A DNA stretch of 64,000 nt from Trichinella spiralis (Eukaryota; Nematoda; Enoplea; Trichinellida; Trichinellidae): the NCBI GenBank assembly GCA_000181795.3, contig CM012953.1, forward strand, positions 14,800,183 to 14,864,182, written 5' to 3'. The position numbers and the translations under genes were made by a program. Positions 47,723-58,831 of the stretch are shown one piece after another (the stretch's first letter is position 1; every line of letters begins with the position of its first letter). Under the pieces are notes generated by a model that had not been told where the DNA came from, searched no databases, and was given only the letters and a program-made list of their open reading frames with translations.

Positions 47723-50700
47723 TTAGTGATAACGATGCCTTCTGTAACGAACTTCAGATTTACGACGTGAACTAGTACGACCTGAATTAAAACTTATTAA
47801 TCATATCATATTAAAAGTGAAATTGAAATAATTTTGAGTAAAATTTATAAAAATAAAATCAAAAAGCACATTTCAATTTAAATCTACTTTTTAAAATACC
47901 TTCTTCTTCGCTTGGATCCCATCGCCTTTCCGTTCTATGGGGCAAATCTACAAAATACACAATATTCCACATGAACATCACAGACAGCATCTTCCAATAC
48001 GTCCAACTTACCTTCGTGGTTGCTGCTACCGTAGTATTGGGCATGTCGTTGTCTACTATTCCTATTATTATTGCGATTTTTGGTAGAAGAAGAAGCATAA
48101 GCTCTTTTCGAATATTTCACAGTCTTCTTGTCCGGTTGACCACCATCACCACCACCACAACGGTCACTGACGTGGTCATCACGCTTTGAACGCTTCTTGC
48201 GATGATGACGCTTGCTTTCCTGGCGTGGCGGTGACAAAGACGACGACTGGTCACGGCTCTCATCGCTCCGGTGATGGTCACTACGACGACGACGACGATG
48301 GCGACGATGACGGCTGTGCTGACGGCGGCGACGGCGACGGTGTTTTTTCTTTTTTTTGCTTTTCGCACCGCTGCTAGCAGCAGCAGCAGTAGAAGCTGCT
48401 ACTTTTCGATCTTTCTTCTTCCTTTTTCTCTTTTGCCTTTTACGCTTCTTCTTCTCCTTCTTTTCCGGTGAAGCAGAATGTAAACTTTGTTCCCGATCCC
48501 GATCCTGATCTTGATCCTCACTGTGATCCTCTTGATCATTTGGCTGTTCCTGCTGGTGACTGACCTTTTCTGTTGTCTGCTGCTTTTCGGGCTTCCCTTT
48601 GTCTTCTTCTTCTTCTTCTTCATTTGCATAAGCAGCACTGGCAACGACAACATCATCCCCATCACCACCATCACCACCACCACTATCATCATCATCAGCA
48701 ACTGTCGTTGACGCAGCATCAGCAGGCAATTTTGTAACGACGGCGTTCACAGGCGACGCTTTTGGCCTCTCGTCTCGGTTCCTCTTTTCCACTACATCAT
48801 CGCCACCCTTCTTCGGCTGGTGCTCGTCCCTTTTCACTTCCTTGCTATTATTATTATTACTGCACTCACGGTGCAACTTTTTGTCGTGCGTTTTTTCTGC
48901 AACGTTTCTGCCTCTGGCATCCCCGCTGACCACAGCCGGCGGCTGACCGTGGTGCTTCTTCTTCTCGGCCTGCTGCTGTTGTTGCTGTTGCTGTTGCTGC
49001 TGCTGGCATCCGTTGTTTCTACGTGCTTTCAACTCGACCGTCGTCGTTGCTTTTGCATTGTTGCTTTTTGGTTGCTGCTGCTGGATGCTGTTGGCTTTCA
49101 CCGACGCCGGCGTCGGTTCAGTGGCGCTTTTCTCGCACTCGGACAACGTGTAAACGTCAATTTCGGTTAATTCACAAAATTCCAACCGTTCCGAAACAAG
49201 CACATCGTCGTCATTGTGGTGGTGATGGGCGCCGGCGACCGTCGTCGTAGTCGTCGTGGTCGCGGGCGACCGACGCTTGGAACCGCTGCTTTTCGGCGGC
49301 GTTGGCTTCCTTTTCAAACTCGAGTGATGCAAGTCGACATTTTCCTTGCCCTCAGCCGTGGACGACGACAACCTCCTCCTCTTCACACGATGCTGTTGTT
49401 GTTGTTGTTTACTTGATCGTTTTGAACTGTGACGCCTGTCGGTAGCTTCAACTTTCCCACCACCATCACCACCAGCACAATCAACTGTCGCTGACGTGCT
49501 GGTGCCGCTGGTGGTGGCCACTTTTGCCGTAGACCTTTTAGTCTCTTGGCGATTGACGACGGGGATACTTTTCGACTGTTCACCGCCGCCAGTTGTTCTC
49601 ACAACCGACTGCTCATTTTTGTTCGCATTTAATTCACCGCCGTCTGAAAATAAATACATGATTAAAAATATGTAAGTTGTAATTGCCAAAAAAATAAAAT
49701 AAAATAACCTTGATTATTCAAATTTGTAGGCTTCAGCGAAGCCTCTCTGGCCACTTCCTTGACCCCTACGTCGACGTTCTTCTTCCTTTTCGTATCTCTT
49801 GAGCGGTCCTTTGCATCTCTTGAGCCGTCCCTTGCATCTCTGCGTTGGTCACTTTTGTGATGCCGGTGGTCATTTTCATATTTCCTTTTTTCACCAACTC
49901 TTTTCTCTTCAACGACAGCACCAACTCTTCTACCTCTCGAAGAATCATGACGATGTCTCGAAGTGCTACGTCTGAAATTTTAATTAATGAATTAATTTGT
50001 CCAATTACAAAATGATTGATTATCAATTCATAAATCATATTTCATTTACCTCGACGAATAGCTCTTAGAAGACTCACGATAATGGTCTCGGGACGATTTT
50101 CTGTACGACGACGAATGACGATGAGAACTTCTGTTGGAAACAAAACAAAAAAAATTATTGCAAAATAAAATTTAAAAAAACATATTCAAATAACAACAAA
50201 CAATACCTGGATCGCCTCCGTCGCCGCCGAGGGCTTCTGCTGCTATCGGATGACGTACGTCTCGGTGGTCTCAGACGATCCTTCAACGCTAAATAATCGT
50301 CCCATGCATCACGGTCACGATAATTTCGACTAAACAATGAATAATGGTGATAAAATACAGAAATCAAAATCGCTGACAAACGTAATGGTGTAAAATCAAT
50401 TTTCAACAAATCAATTAATACTTTGGTAAAAGATGACTTTTTTCCACGCAAAATGGCTTCTCATCAATCAACGGTCGTACGTTTGCCGGTGGAAAATGTG
50501 CCGAGAATGGATCAATTTGCCCAGCAGAATATACTGAAAAAATGAAAATAAATTAATTTAAATTGTAAGCATGAACGACAACAACAAATGTTACAGTACA
50601 TCCTGGTGGGGGAGGTTGGCTAGGAAATGGAGCTGCGAAAGGTCTGGCTGGCACAGCAACAGGAAGTACAGGCGGAGGAATGCTGAAATTGGAAAGTAGA

Positions 50701-53700
50701 CAATAAAAATTTTCAGTAATTATTATTAAAATAAAATTCAAACCAACAACAACAATAATAATAATAATAATACCTGACAGGATAACTCGCTAAGCCTTGA
50801 AACCCTGGATAATACGGTTGTGGCATGAAAGGAGGTAGGGTTGGTGGAAACACCGGAGCATTGGGTGAACTGAAATATAAAAAAATGAAATAAATAATAA
50901 TCAACCGATTGAACATCATCCCCATTGATTGAGCAGTCAGTTTTGGTGACTGAATCACAATTGCGCAAATTTGAAATTTCACTTCAAATTCGCAGATGAA
51001 TATAGAACAAATTTACAAATCAATTCTGCCATATATCAATTGAAAAAAATGTCAGAATTTTTTATTATCATTTTTGCTGAAAACAATTTTTCCATACGGT
51101 CGTGTTGTCTGTATATGTATGGTTCAGTGAAAATTGTTCGCTCGTTCACTCCACGATTCATGCTTTTTGTGTATTGGCACAAAATTGAATAAAAAGCGAT
51201 AAAACAAATCCTCGTCAAAAGTGAAATTAGTTATCGGCATCATCAAAAAAATCTTTTTCAATAAGAAATACGCAAAATAATGCATGTTCACAAAAAATGC
51301 ATCGAAAAATATTCATGCAATTATCCAAAAGAGACAGACGACTGTAAGGAAAAGAAGAGAAAAGCAAATGAGCCCCGACAACAGATTCGCCCGCCCTCTG
51401 CCCTGCCCCTCTGTCTTCGACGACAAGAAAAATTTCACATCTGCACAATGTGAATTCTGTAAAAAACATGATTCATTCGTGCAAAAGCTCAAAGAAGTAA
51501 AATTAAAAAAATAGAACTTAAATTTTCAATTTAATGATATATATATATATATATATAAATTATAAGTCACTCGTTCGCACTGTTTTTCTCCATAAAATAA
51601 ATATTTAAATATATATGTGTATATATGTATATGCGTTACTTTTCTTTTATTCGATCAAATAAAAAAATACTTTTCTGGTGAAAAGCAAAAAGGAAGAACG
51701 TACGATCCGTTGCTCGTTGCATTGGGGAAAAAGAGACGCAAAAGATAGAGACGAAAAAACACTAGAGAGGAAGAAATACACAATAACACCAACACAGGAG
51801 GAATAAAGAAAATTTCCACATGTTACACACAGAGACATTTTTTCTCGTCTCACATATATGCTATGCTATGCTATGCTATGCACATATGTTGTGTCAATAA
51901 TAACCGTTTTTTTTTATTTTCTTTTGATGAATGAATAAATGAATAAAATAAAAATAATAAAATTAAGTAAAATAAAAAAGTGAATGTGCTTTTTTTAAAA
52001 AAAAACAAAAATAGTGAGAAAGTTTTTAAAAAAAAAACATTGCATGTGGGTGCATGATTGGTTGAGTGATTGATTTTGTTTGTAGATAGAAGATGGATAG
52101 ATAAAAAAAACCACGAAAAAGTAGTAAAAACTTGAAATAATATTTTTAAAAAAAAGAAAGAATAAAGGATTTAAATTAAAAAATCTTTAAAGAAACAGAG
52201 GAAGAGTAAAAAGAAAAATAATGAAGATGTAATTATTAAAAGATAACTCTTTCCGCTATGCTATTTGTGGAGAATTTCGCGAGTCGTCGTTGAACAATGG
52301 ACGAAAAAGTGAACAAAATATTATGCCGAAACGTCTTGCCACAGAACATTTGCATTCGACACGACAGATAAGACACACACTGTCTGCCGGCTTTGAAAAA
52401 GATTAGTTGCATACTTCGCTCTGAGAACGGCCGCTGGGGTTGCCATCACTGCACCACCACCACCAGTTCCGCCGTTGCCGCCACCAACATTATTACCATT
52501 AGCACCACCAACGACAGCAGCATTGTTAGCATTGGAACCGGCGACGCCCAGAAACGTTGCCGCCGGCGATGCTGCCGTCATCGACGACATTACTGAGGAT
52601 TTCAATGTTCCTCCTCCACTGGTAACGGTGGTCGCTGGAGAAATGCCAGTATTTTTTTGATTCAGCTTTGTTAGCGTATTGTTGTTGTTCACCGCTGTCG
52701 CATTGTTGCTGTGACTGGCAATACATCTGGGAACCATATGGGTCAATTTGGTCGACGAGCCAACAGCAATCGGATTCATCTTCTGCTCAACGCCGCCACC
52801 ATGTCCTCCCACGGTCGGCTTCACCGCTTTGGATGACAACAAATTTTCCCGCTTTGATGCAAAAGCCCCACTACCACCGCCGTCTTGGACCGCCGTGGTA
52901 ATACCACCGGTGCTATTTTTCGCGACATTTTTGCAACCGACTGCATTGGACGTACTAAAAAAAGGAAAAAACAGCTTTAATTTGCATAAAACAACCACAA
53001 CAACACAACACATTGTTTTCCATATGCATACTTTGGCAACGGTTGAGGGCGTTTCATGGCTGCTGTTGCCATTGGAATGTGAACAGCGGCCGGCTTGTTT
53101 TGGCAATCCTTTTCTCGACGATATTTCAAAACCGCCATACGCAATTGACCATTCGGGATTAAAGAAGCTGCTGCAACGGCCGGTTCCTGACAATTCGGGC
53201 ATTCCTGTTTACCTACACAACAACAACATGTGATCTTATTTTTGAAAACAATATTTTCCTCTGCATATTGAAATGAATAATACGCTTTCGAAATTATGTT
53301 CAAAAATTTTGCAATTCGAATCCTACTTACTGAACATTCATTCATTCATTCCACTACGGACAAATTTGCATGAAAAATAAAAAAAGAAAAGATAACATTC
53401 CAACAGCTTGAAAAACCTTAACAATATTAGTTCGTTGTTGTTGCTATTAAAAAGCTCCTTGCAATCCTAGTTGCATTCTTTTTCTTCTATATATGTATGT
53501 TGTATACACACTGTCACACTATTTACAAAAACTTGAAATAACAAAAATAAAATTAACATTTCACACTGAATTCAATCTCACAAACACACACATACACTGC
53601 GGTAGGTAATAACACTGATGCAATCAACTGAATTTTCACGTTTAGCAGATGAAATTTTTCCACCAAACTCATAACAAATAGTATATAGAAAATAAATTTC

Positions 53701-55397
53701 CAACTTTCGTGAAAAACAGAAAAAGAAAATTCCTACCTAACAAATGTTTGCGAATACACTGATCACAAAAGCTGAACCCGCAACAAGGAATCACCACCGC
53801 ATCTTTCAGTATATTGTCGCACAATGAGCAAAGCAATTCAGTCGGAAGAGGCTCTTTTTCACTTGTCTCTGCTGGTTTTCCATGCGATTCGTCTTCTTCA
53901 CTAATAAAAGGCTTTTCTTTCTTTCCAATTAAAAATGCATTTCTTTGGAGGAAAGCAGAAAAAAACAAACAAACAAAGCTTACAATACTAATAAACACTG
54001 CACTGAATTTAAACAACAATCTTACTTGTGCAATACAGGGACCGCAAATGTGCCGATCGATGTCATCATCGCTTGGGGATCATCGGGTGTTGTTTCTAAT
54101 AATTCATTCTTCGGTATGCCTGTTGTGCGCTTGACGTTCAACTAGGAAAAGAAAAAGCAAACCAAAATCAACCAATACAACAACAACAACAACAACAAGA
54201 CCAATCTTACAGTAGGACAAAACTTTATCCAATGTCCAGTTTGCCCACAACGATTGCACAAGTACGACGGTGGCGGTGTACCAGTGAGCGTGACATTCTT
54301 TTTACAGTATCTACAAAATGCTCACTCTCACTCTCACTCTCTCGCTTATTGATGAAAATTAGCGAAACTACACTTACTTTGATGGATCGTATTCTCGTGT
54401 CGATTCCTTTTCCATCAACTTGATACGCTCTTCTTCGGTCATATTTTTGCCAGTTTTCTGCACAACAAGCATTTTACTCGTCCGCGTAACGATTGCAAAT
54501 TCATAAAATGCAAAACTTACCAACAACGAAGAAAATCCCACCAAATCATTGGAAGACTGAAATAAGCAAAAGTAAAAAGAGCATTGAAATCAAATCAAAT
54601 CAAATCAACAAAATTGAATTACACTGCTCGACACAACCACACCTTCAGTACTTCGATCCCTGGAAAGTGAATGTTTATAAATTTTCAAAATACAAATTAA
54701 AATGAAACAATTTACCAAACTTTTGGAAGTCGTCTTTGAGAGTCAGCTGGAACTCTTGCGACAACAACACTGGTGTGGCGCATAATTGGACCGCCATCTT
54801 CCGTATATTCTACAATATTTTACCAATCACTGCACTGAATTTAAACATTCTCACCATATACAAATATGAAATATATAAATAAAAAAGCATGAAACAGGAA
54901 AATGCTTTTCAATTAAACATAAAAGACAAAAATTTTCGATGTAAATAATAAAAAGAAATCACCAATTCAAATCAAAGTCATTTATTGGAACTGAAATGGT
55001 GATTTGATAAAATGGAAATTTAAATTTAATGCTCAAGATTGAGACATTTTTTGTCGATTCAAATGTGGGTTAATAATTGAAAGTAGAAAAGAAACTGACT
55101 CTGACTAGACATACAAGAAAAACTCCAACTTAAATACTCGAAACAAAAAGCACTTAGAAAGTGAAATACAAAAGACAAAAATAGTACTGCTAGCACGTGC
55201 ATTTGATAATGTTTTCCAGAGGGAAATATACCTTTTCCAGTCTGCGCGTTGGAAACTTTCAAGTCGAAATCTGCAGTGCGGATTCCTTCCTTTTCCAAAA
55301 TTAAACGCTTCAAATTTGTGAGCGTAACACTGAGACCCTCGAACGAGACTGTCTTGTAGTCCAATGAGCTCTTGAATTTGTAATGTATGCATGACAT
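47723..55397 (-). CDS. rbbp6: RBBP6: E3 ubiquitin ligase of the mRNA 3'-end machinery
   Basis: RBBP6 (yeast Mpe1) is a RING E3 and a cleavage/polyadenylation factor subunit. Exon 1 (55397–55232) begins the ubiquitin-like DWNN domain (MSCIHYKFKSSLDYKTVSFE). Exon 2 (about 54806–54716) finishes it (IMRHTSVVVARVP). A linker exon at about 54465–54380 carries MTEEERIKLMEKES. The CCHC zinc knuckle CNRCGQTGHWIKFC is at about 54310–54210. TTGIPKNELLE is at about 54140–54030. The RING is split between about 53945–53737 (ELLCSLCDNILKDAVVIPCC) and about 53216–53037 (QECPNCQEPA). Then come a Gly/Asn-rich exon (about 52955–52378), Pro-rich exons (50.87–50.45 kb) and RS-rich exons. A 1,632-nt exon follows (49643–48012) with poly-Gln and Lys/Arg runs. 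The last exons are 47947–47900 (WDPSEEEG) and 47781–47723. About 1,400 aa in all; the tail junctions near 52.4 kb are less sure. Confidence 0.9.
51857..51881. repeat. (TATGC)5 tandem repeat in an RBBP6 intron
   Basis: Five exact pentanucleotide copies inside the roughly 1.4-kb intron between the Gly/Asn-rich and Pro-rich exons. That intron (about 50872–52377) is otherwise AT-rich with TA runs (51538–51557). Confidence 0.9.
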
Positions 55398-56004
55398 TAC
55401 TGGAACTACAAGAAACAAAAACACAAACGCTGCTTCTACAACCAACTCACGTAAACAACAAAACAACAAAGCAGTACATTACTGTAATAATAGAACGATA
55501 GGTATTATCGGTATACTGTAAAATAATTAATTTTAAATATTCAGTGTTCAAAATTAAAATAAATTTGAATTTATTTCATTAATTTTTGTTAAAAATGTCT
55601 TTATTATGTAAAAATTAAAGAAAATTTGAATTTTGAAAGAAATTTTGTTTGAACAAAGAAATGACTTTTGTTGAAAACAAAGGTTACGGTAATAAAATGG
55701 AGTGCAAGTTTGCTGAGTAAAATTTTGAAAAATATAAAATTAAAAATTAAATATAAAAAAGAGAAATAGAAACAGAAGGATAGAATTAAAATTTTCAACT
55801 AACATACGATTAAAATGAGGCAATGACTTTGGCAGTTGGTTGAATAAGCAAGAAAAAATGAGCAGAGAAAATTAAAAAGTATAAAAATAATAAATTAATA
55901 GCAAATGTTTGCTTCCTCAGCTATACATAATTACTAGAGTCAATATGTAATTTTCAGACGTTTGTATTTTTCTACTGGATAACTGAAAAATTATCATTTC
56001 TATA
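55398..56004. other. RBBP6 upstream region
   Basis: AT-rich, with no gene seen. It contains the RBBP6 promoter and ends at the left edge of the retroelement fossil. Confidence 0.4.
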
Positions 56005-56107
56005 TGTAACGAGCCGCTCTCTCGGGCGGGTTTTTTTCCAGGTTCGCGCTTTCCCGGTAACATTATCGAAATCAAAATACAAGTAAACAACACAGCATTT
56101 ATTAGCT

Positions 56108-56276
56108 GTCACCGACTTGTCACAGTAAGATTACAACAACAATAATACACAAACCAACCAACGCACTACCGTAATCTTCCTTTTCCCTTCAAGTATACAT
56201 CCGCGTACGGTAGCTTTATTCTTCTTCCACTTCCTTGTCTGGACAAGCGCAGTTGTTCGCTCAGTCCGTGTCCGCT
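56108..56276. repeat. left LTR copy of the retroelement fossil (homologous part)
   Basis: Direct-repeat partner of 57463–57650. Both contain the blocks GTCACCGAyTTGTCACAG, AAGTATACATCCGC and GTTCGCTCAGTCCGTG in the same order. The left copy probably extends outward to 56005. Confidence 0.8.
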
Positions 56277-57462
56277 ATATAACTTCCGTACCACCCTAGC
56301 TAACGCAACTTAGCTTCTTCCCAAACATTATCCGGCCGGGTGTGGCACCAGTGGTGTGGTGGACGGAAGGCCGGTAGGCCAGAAGCATCCGGTCGAGATG
56401 GTCATCCCAGTCCTCCGACTGGCCAACGGATACATTTGAAAGCATGTACAGTTACGGTCGAAAGTGGCGCGTAGCCCACACGATGGCTAGCATCTCCCGC
56501 TGCGTGGAACAGTACTTCTGCTCCGGTTGCGACAATGAGCGACTCGCATACGCTATCACCGCCGGAAGATTTTTATCGTTCAGATACGAAAGGACATCAC
56601 CGAGAGCATCCTCACTCGCGTCAACGTCTAACAGAACAGTCCGTCGAAATGGTTCAGCCAGCAGCAGTAGTAGAAGAAGATGGGGCTGTGGAGGAAAGTG
56701 GTGGCCAAGAGAAGTCGGTGGTCGGTGAAAGTTCAGATTTGAGCGAAGAGCCTCAGGATAAAGGGAAGAAAAATACTGAGAGGCGAAAAGAAAAGCTGCT
56801 AAAAGCAGTAGTGCTACTATTACTTCTGGTGGTGGCAAGGGTAAAGCGGCGGCGGCAGTTTCCAGTAAGCCTATGCAGACGACTGCTGTTGACAAGAGTT
56901 CACGTGGCAGGAAGGTTGTTACTGACGTTGTCGACGTCGCTGGTGGGCGACAGAGTTGGTCGAGCGCCATCGAAGCGTAAAGCGCTCAGATCCATGAGCG
57001 AAGATGGTTCTGGTGAGGGCGGCGACCCGAGGAAGCGTTGCTCAGTTATGGTCGGTATGTCCGGGGCCCAAGCGACGTTGGCGTTCGCTTTGGCGTCCGC
57101 ATTGGAAGATTTATCCAACGGTGCCCAGAAGCGAAAGCACACCAGCTCCGAGATGTTCATTGAAGGAGAAGAAGTCAGAATCGTCGTCGGCTACAGTGGG
57201 CAACATCCTGGCCGCCGGTCAGTTGAGCAGCATGCCGACTGACAAGGCTGCGATGGAAAAGCCAAATTCTGAATCAGTGGCTCAAGTCGACCAGTGGAAG
57301 TCGGTTGCTGAAGATTAACAACAGCAGTTGTTCAGTGCTTCTAGCGAAGTTTCCACCGATGCAAAGGAGGATTCAGGAGCTCATGGAGCTGCGAAAACGA
57401 ACGTTGAAACGGAAAATGGTGCCGAGATGGATGTCGATGAGAAGGTGGTTGAGAAAAAGAAT

Positions 57463-57650
57463 CGTCACCGATTTGTCACAGTGCGATTCCAACACTACCA
57501 TCATCATCAACAACAGCAACAAACTCTAACCAACACACTACCGTAATTCTCCTTTTCCCTTCAAGTATACATCCGCATACGGTAGCTTCATTCTCTTCCA
57601 CTTCGTTGTCTGTAGAAGTACAGTTGTTCGCTCAGTCCGTGCCCGCTACA
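57463..57650. repeat. right LTR copy of the retroelement fossil
   Basis: Direct-repeat partner of 56108–56276, ending in CGCTACA. It differs mainly by substitutions and a small length difference in the CAA-rich middle. Confidence 0.8.
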
Positions 57651-58831
57651 TATTGTTTGTTATTTGCTTTATTTTTATCTATCGTATTGTTTTGAAAATT
57701 TAATTTTCTTAATGTACTGTGACGGCAAACTGAAAAAGACGATTATTTATTTTGTGTGGAATAATATAATAAAAATGGACTACAGCAAGAAAGACCACAG
57801 TGCATGATTGATTGTAAATGACAAAGAATCAAATAGTCGGCGAAATTAATTTCAATTAAAATTAAATTTTCAACATTTCATAATAAATATTCCTTCCATC
57901 TGTATCAGACGAGTCTCTGGGCGAAGACTAGTAAATTATGAGTGATGAGTTGTCGGATTATTTATTCCATTAAATTGAATGAATGAATTTGGAATATTCA
58001 AACAAACACAATATTCACTCGAAAAGCAGATTAGTTTTTATTGGTTATTAAAAGTGCAATTTTGATAAAAGTAGTCAGTCGTTTGACGACGACGTCAACG
58101 CATGTCTAAAATCAAAAACCAACATACGCTGCTAAAAATGAATAAACAAAAACGAAAAATTGTAGATTGTATTGTAAAAAAAAGCTGCAATTGAGGAATA
58201 TTTTTGCTTTTGTTCAGTTGTCAAGGTAAAAAGAAAAAAAGAAGAAGCAAGCTTCAAGCGAGCTGCAGCACTGCAGTGGTAGGGGACGGATGTGAAAGTA
58301 TGAAAAGAGAAGAGACCACCGATTCAACATATCTTTCTGATCATATCCATCAGAAAATGAACATTAAGTTCAGGTTAGGCTAGGATATGCTAGCCAAGCA
58401 CCCATTTTGAAAATTATTAAAGCCAAAAAAGTATTATTTTTAAAAAATTATAATAGCTAATTTTTTTGTCGTTGGACAATTTGCACACATTCGCCAGTGG
58501 TGTCATAGACAGAAAGAGAGAGAGACAGAGATAGAGAGAGAGGGGCGGGGGTGAAAGAATAACAGTAAAAAATTATGTATCAACAAAAAATCAGAGATAC
58601 ATAATAAAGTTAAAGCGTGTAAGCAACAACTAGAAAATACAACAACAACAACAACAACAACAAAGAACAATTAAGATGGTGATAAACAGAAATCAATTTA
58701 ACAAACGAAAATAAATTAACAATTAAATAATGAATGAATATGAAAAAAAAGATTATTTATTTACAAAGAAAGAAGATGCAACTTCAAATCACTGCAGTGC
58801 CCCCAGCTAGTTATCCAGTCTAGCTTTGCTG
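57651..58831. other. intergenic between the fossil and the adenylyl cyclase 3' end
   Basis: No gene is seen. It contains a purine-rich GA tract (about 58514–58548), a (CAA)n microsatellite (58639–58663) and the minus-strand poly(A) signal of the cyclase (58756–58761). Confidence 0.4.
58756..58761 (-). terminator. poly(A) signal of the adenylyl cyclase gene
   Basis: TTTATT on plus, AATAAA on minus, about 70 nt past the stop codon. Confidence 0.5.

Larger units (their letters stand above)
56005..57650 (-). mobile_element. Ty3/gypsy-type LTR retroelement fossil, broken
   Basis: The element is bounded by TGTAACG on the left and CGCTACA on the right, as expected of LTR ends. The outer parts are direct repeats of each other over about 170–190 bp (56108–56276 and 57463–57650). 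They differ at roughly one base in ten, which suggests an old insertion; the right copy is shorter than the left. The interior carries a reverse transcriptase/RNase H segment on minus (about 56452–56700) with the gypsy-type pattern LLDVDASEDALG ... AYASRSLSQPEQKY. A charged, coding-like stretch on plus (about 56640–57530) has no recognised domain. The GC content is clearly higher than in flanking DNA. Most of an intact element is missing and it is broken in several places. A 4-bp flanking match (TATA/TATT) is too weak to call a target duplication. Confidence 0.75.

Noticed and set aside
52321-53202. 293-codon frame as a separate gene
   Set aside because: It overlaps RBBP6 exons and an intron; the Gly/Asn-rich part is best read as an RBBP6 exon.
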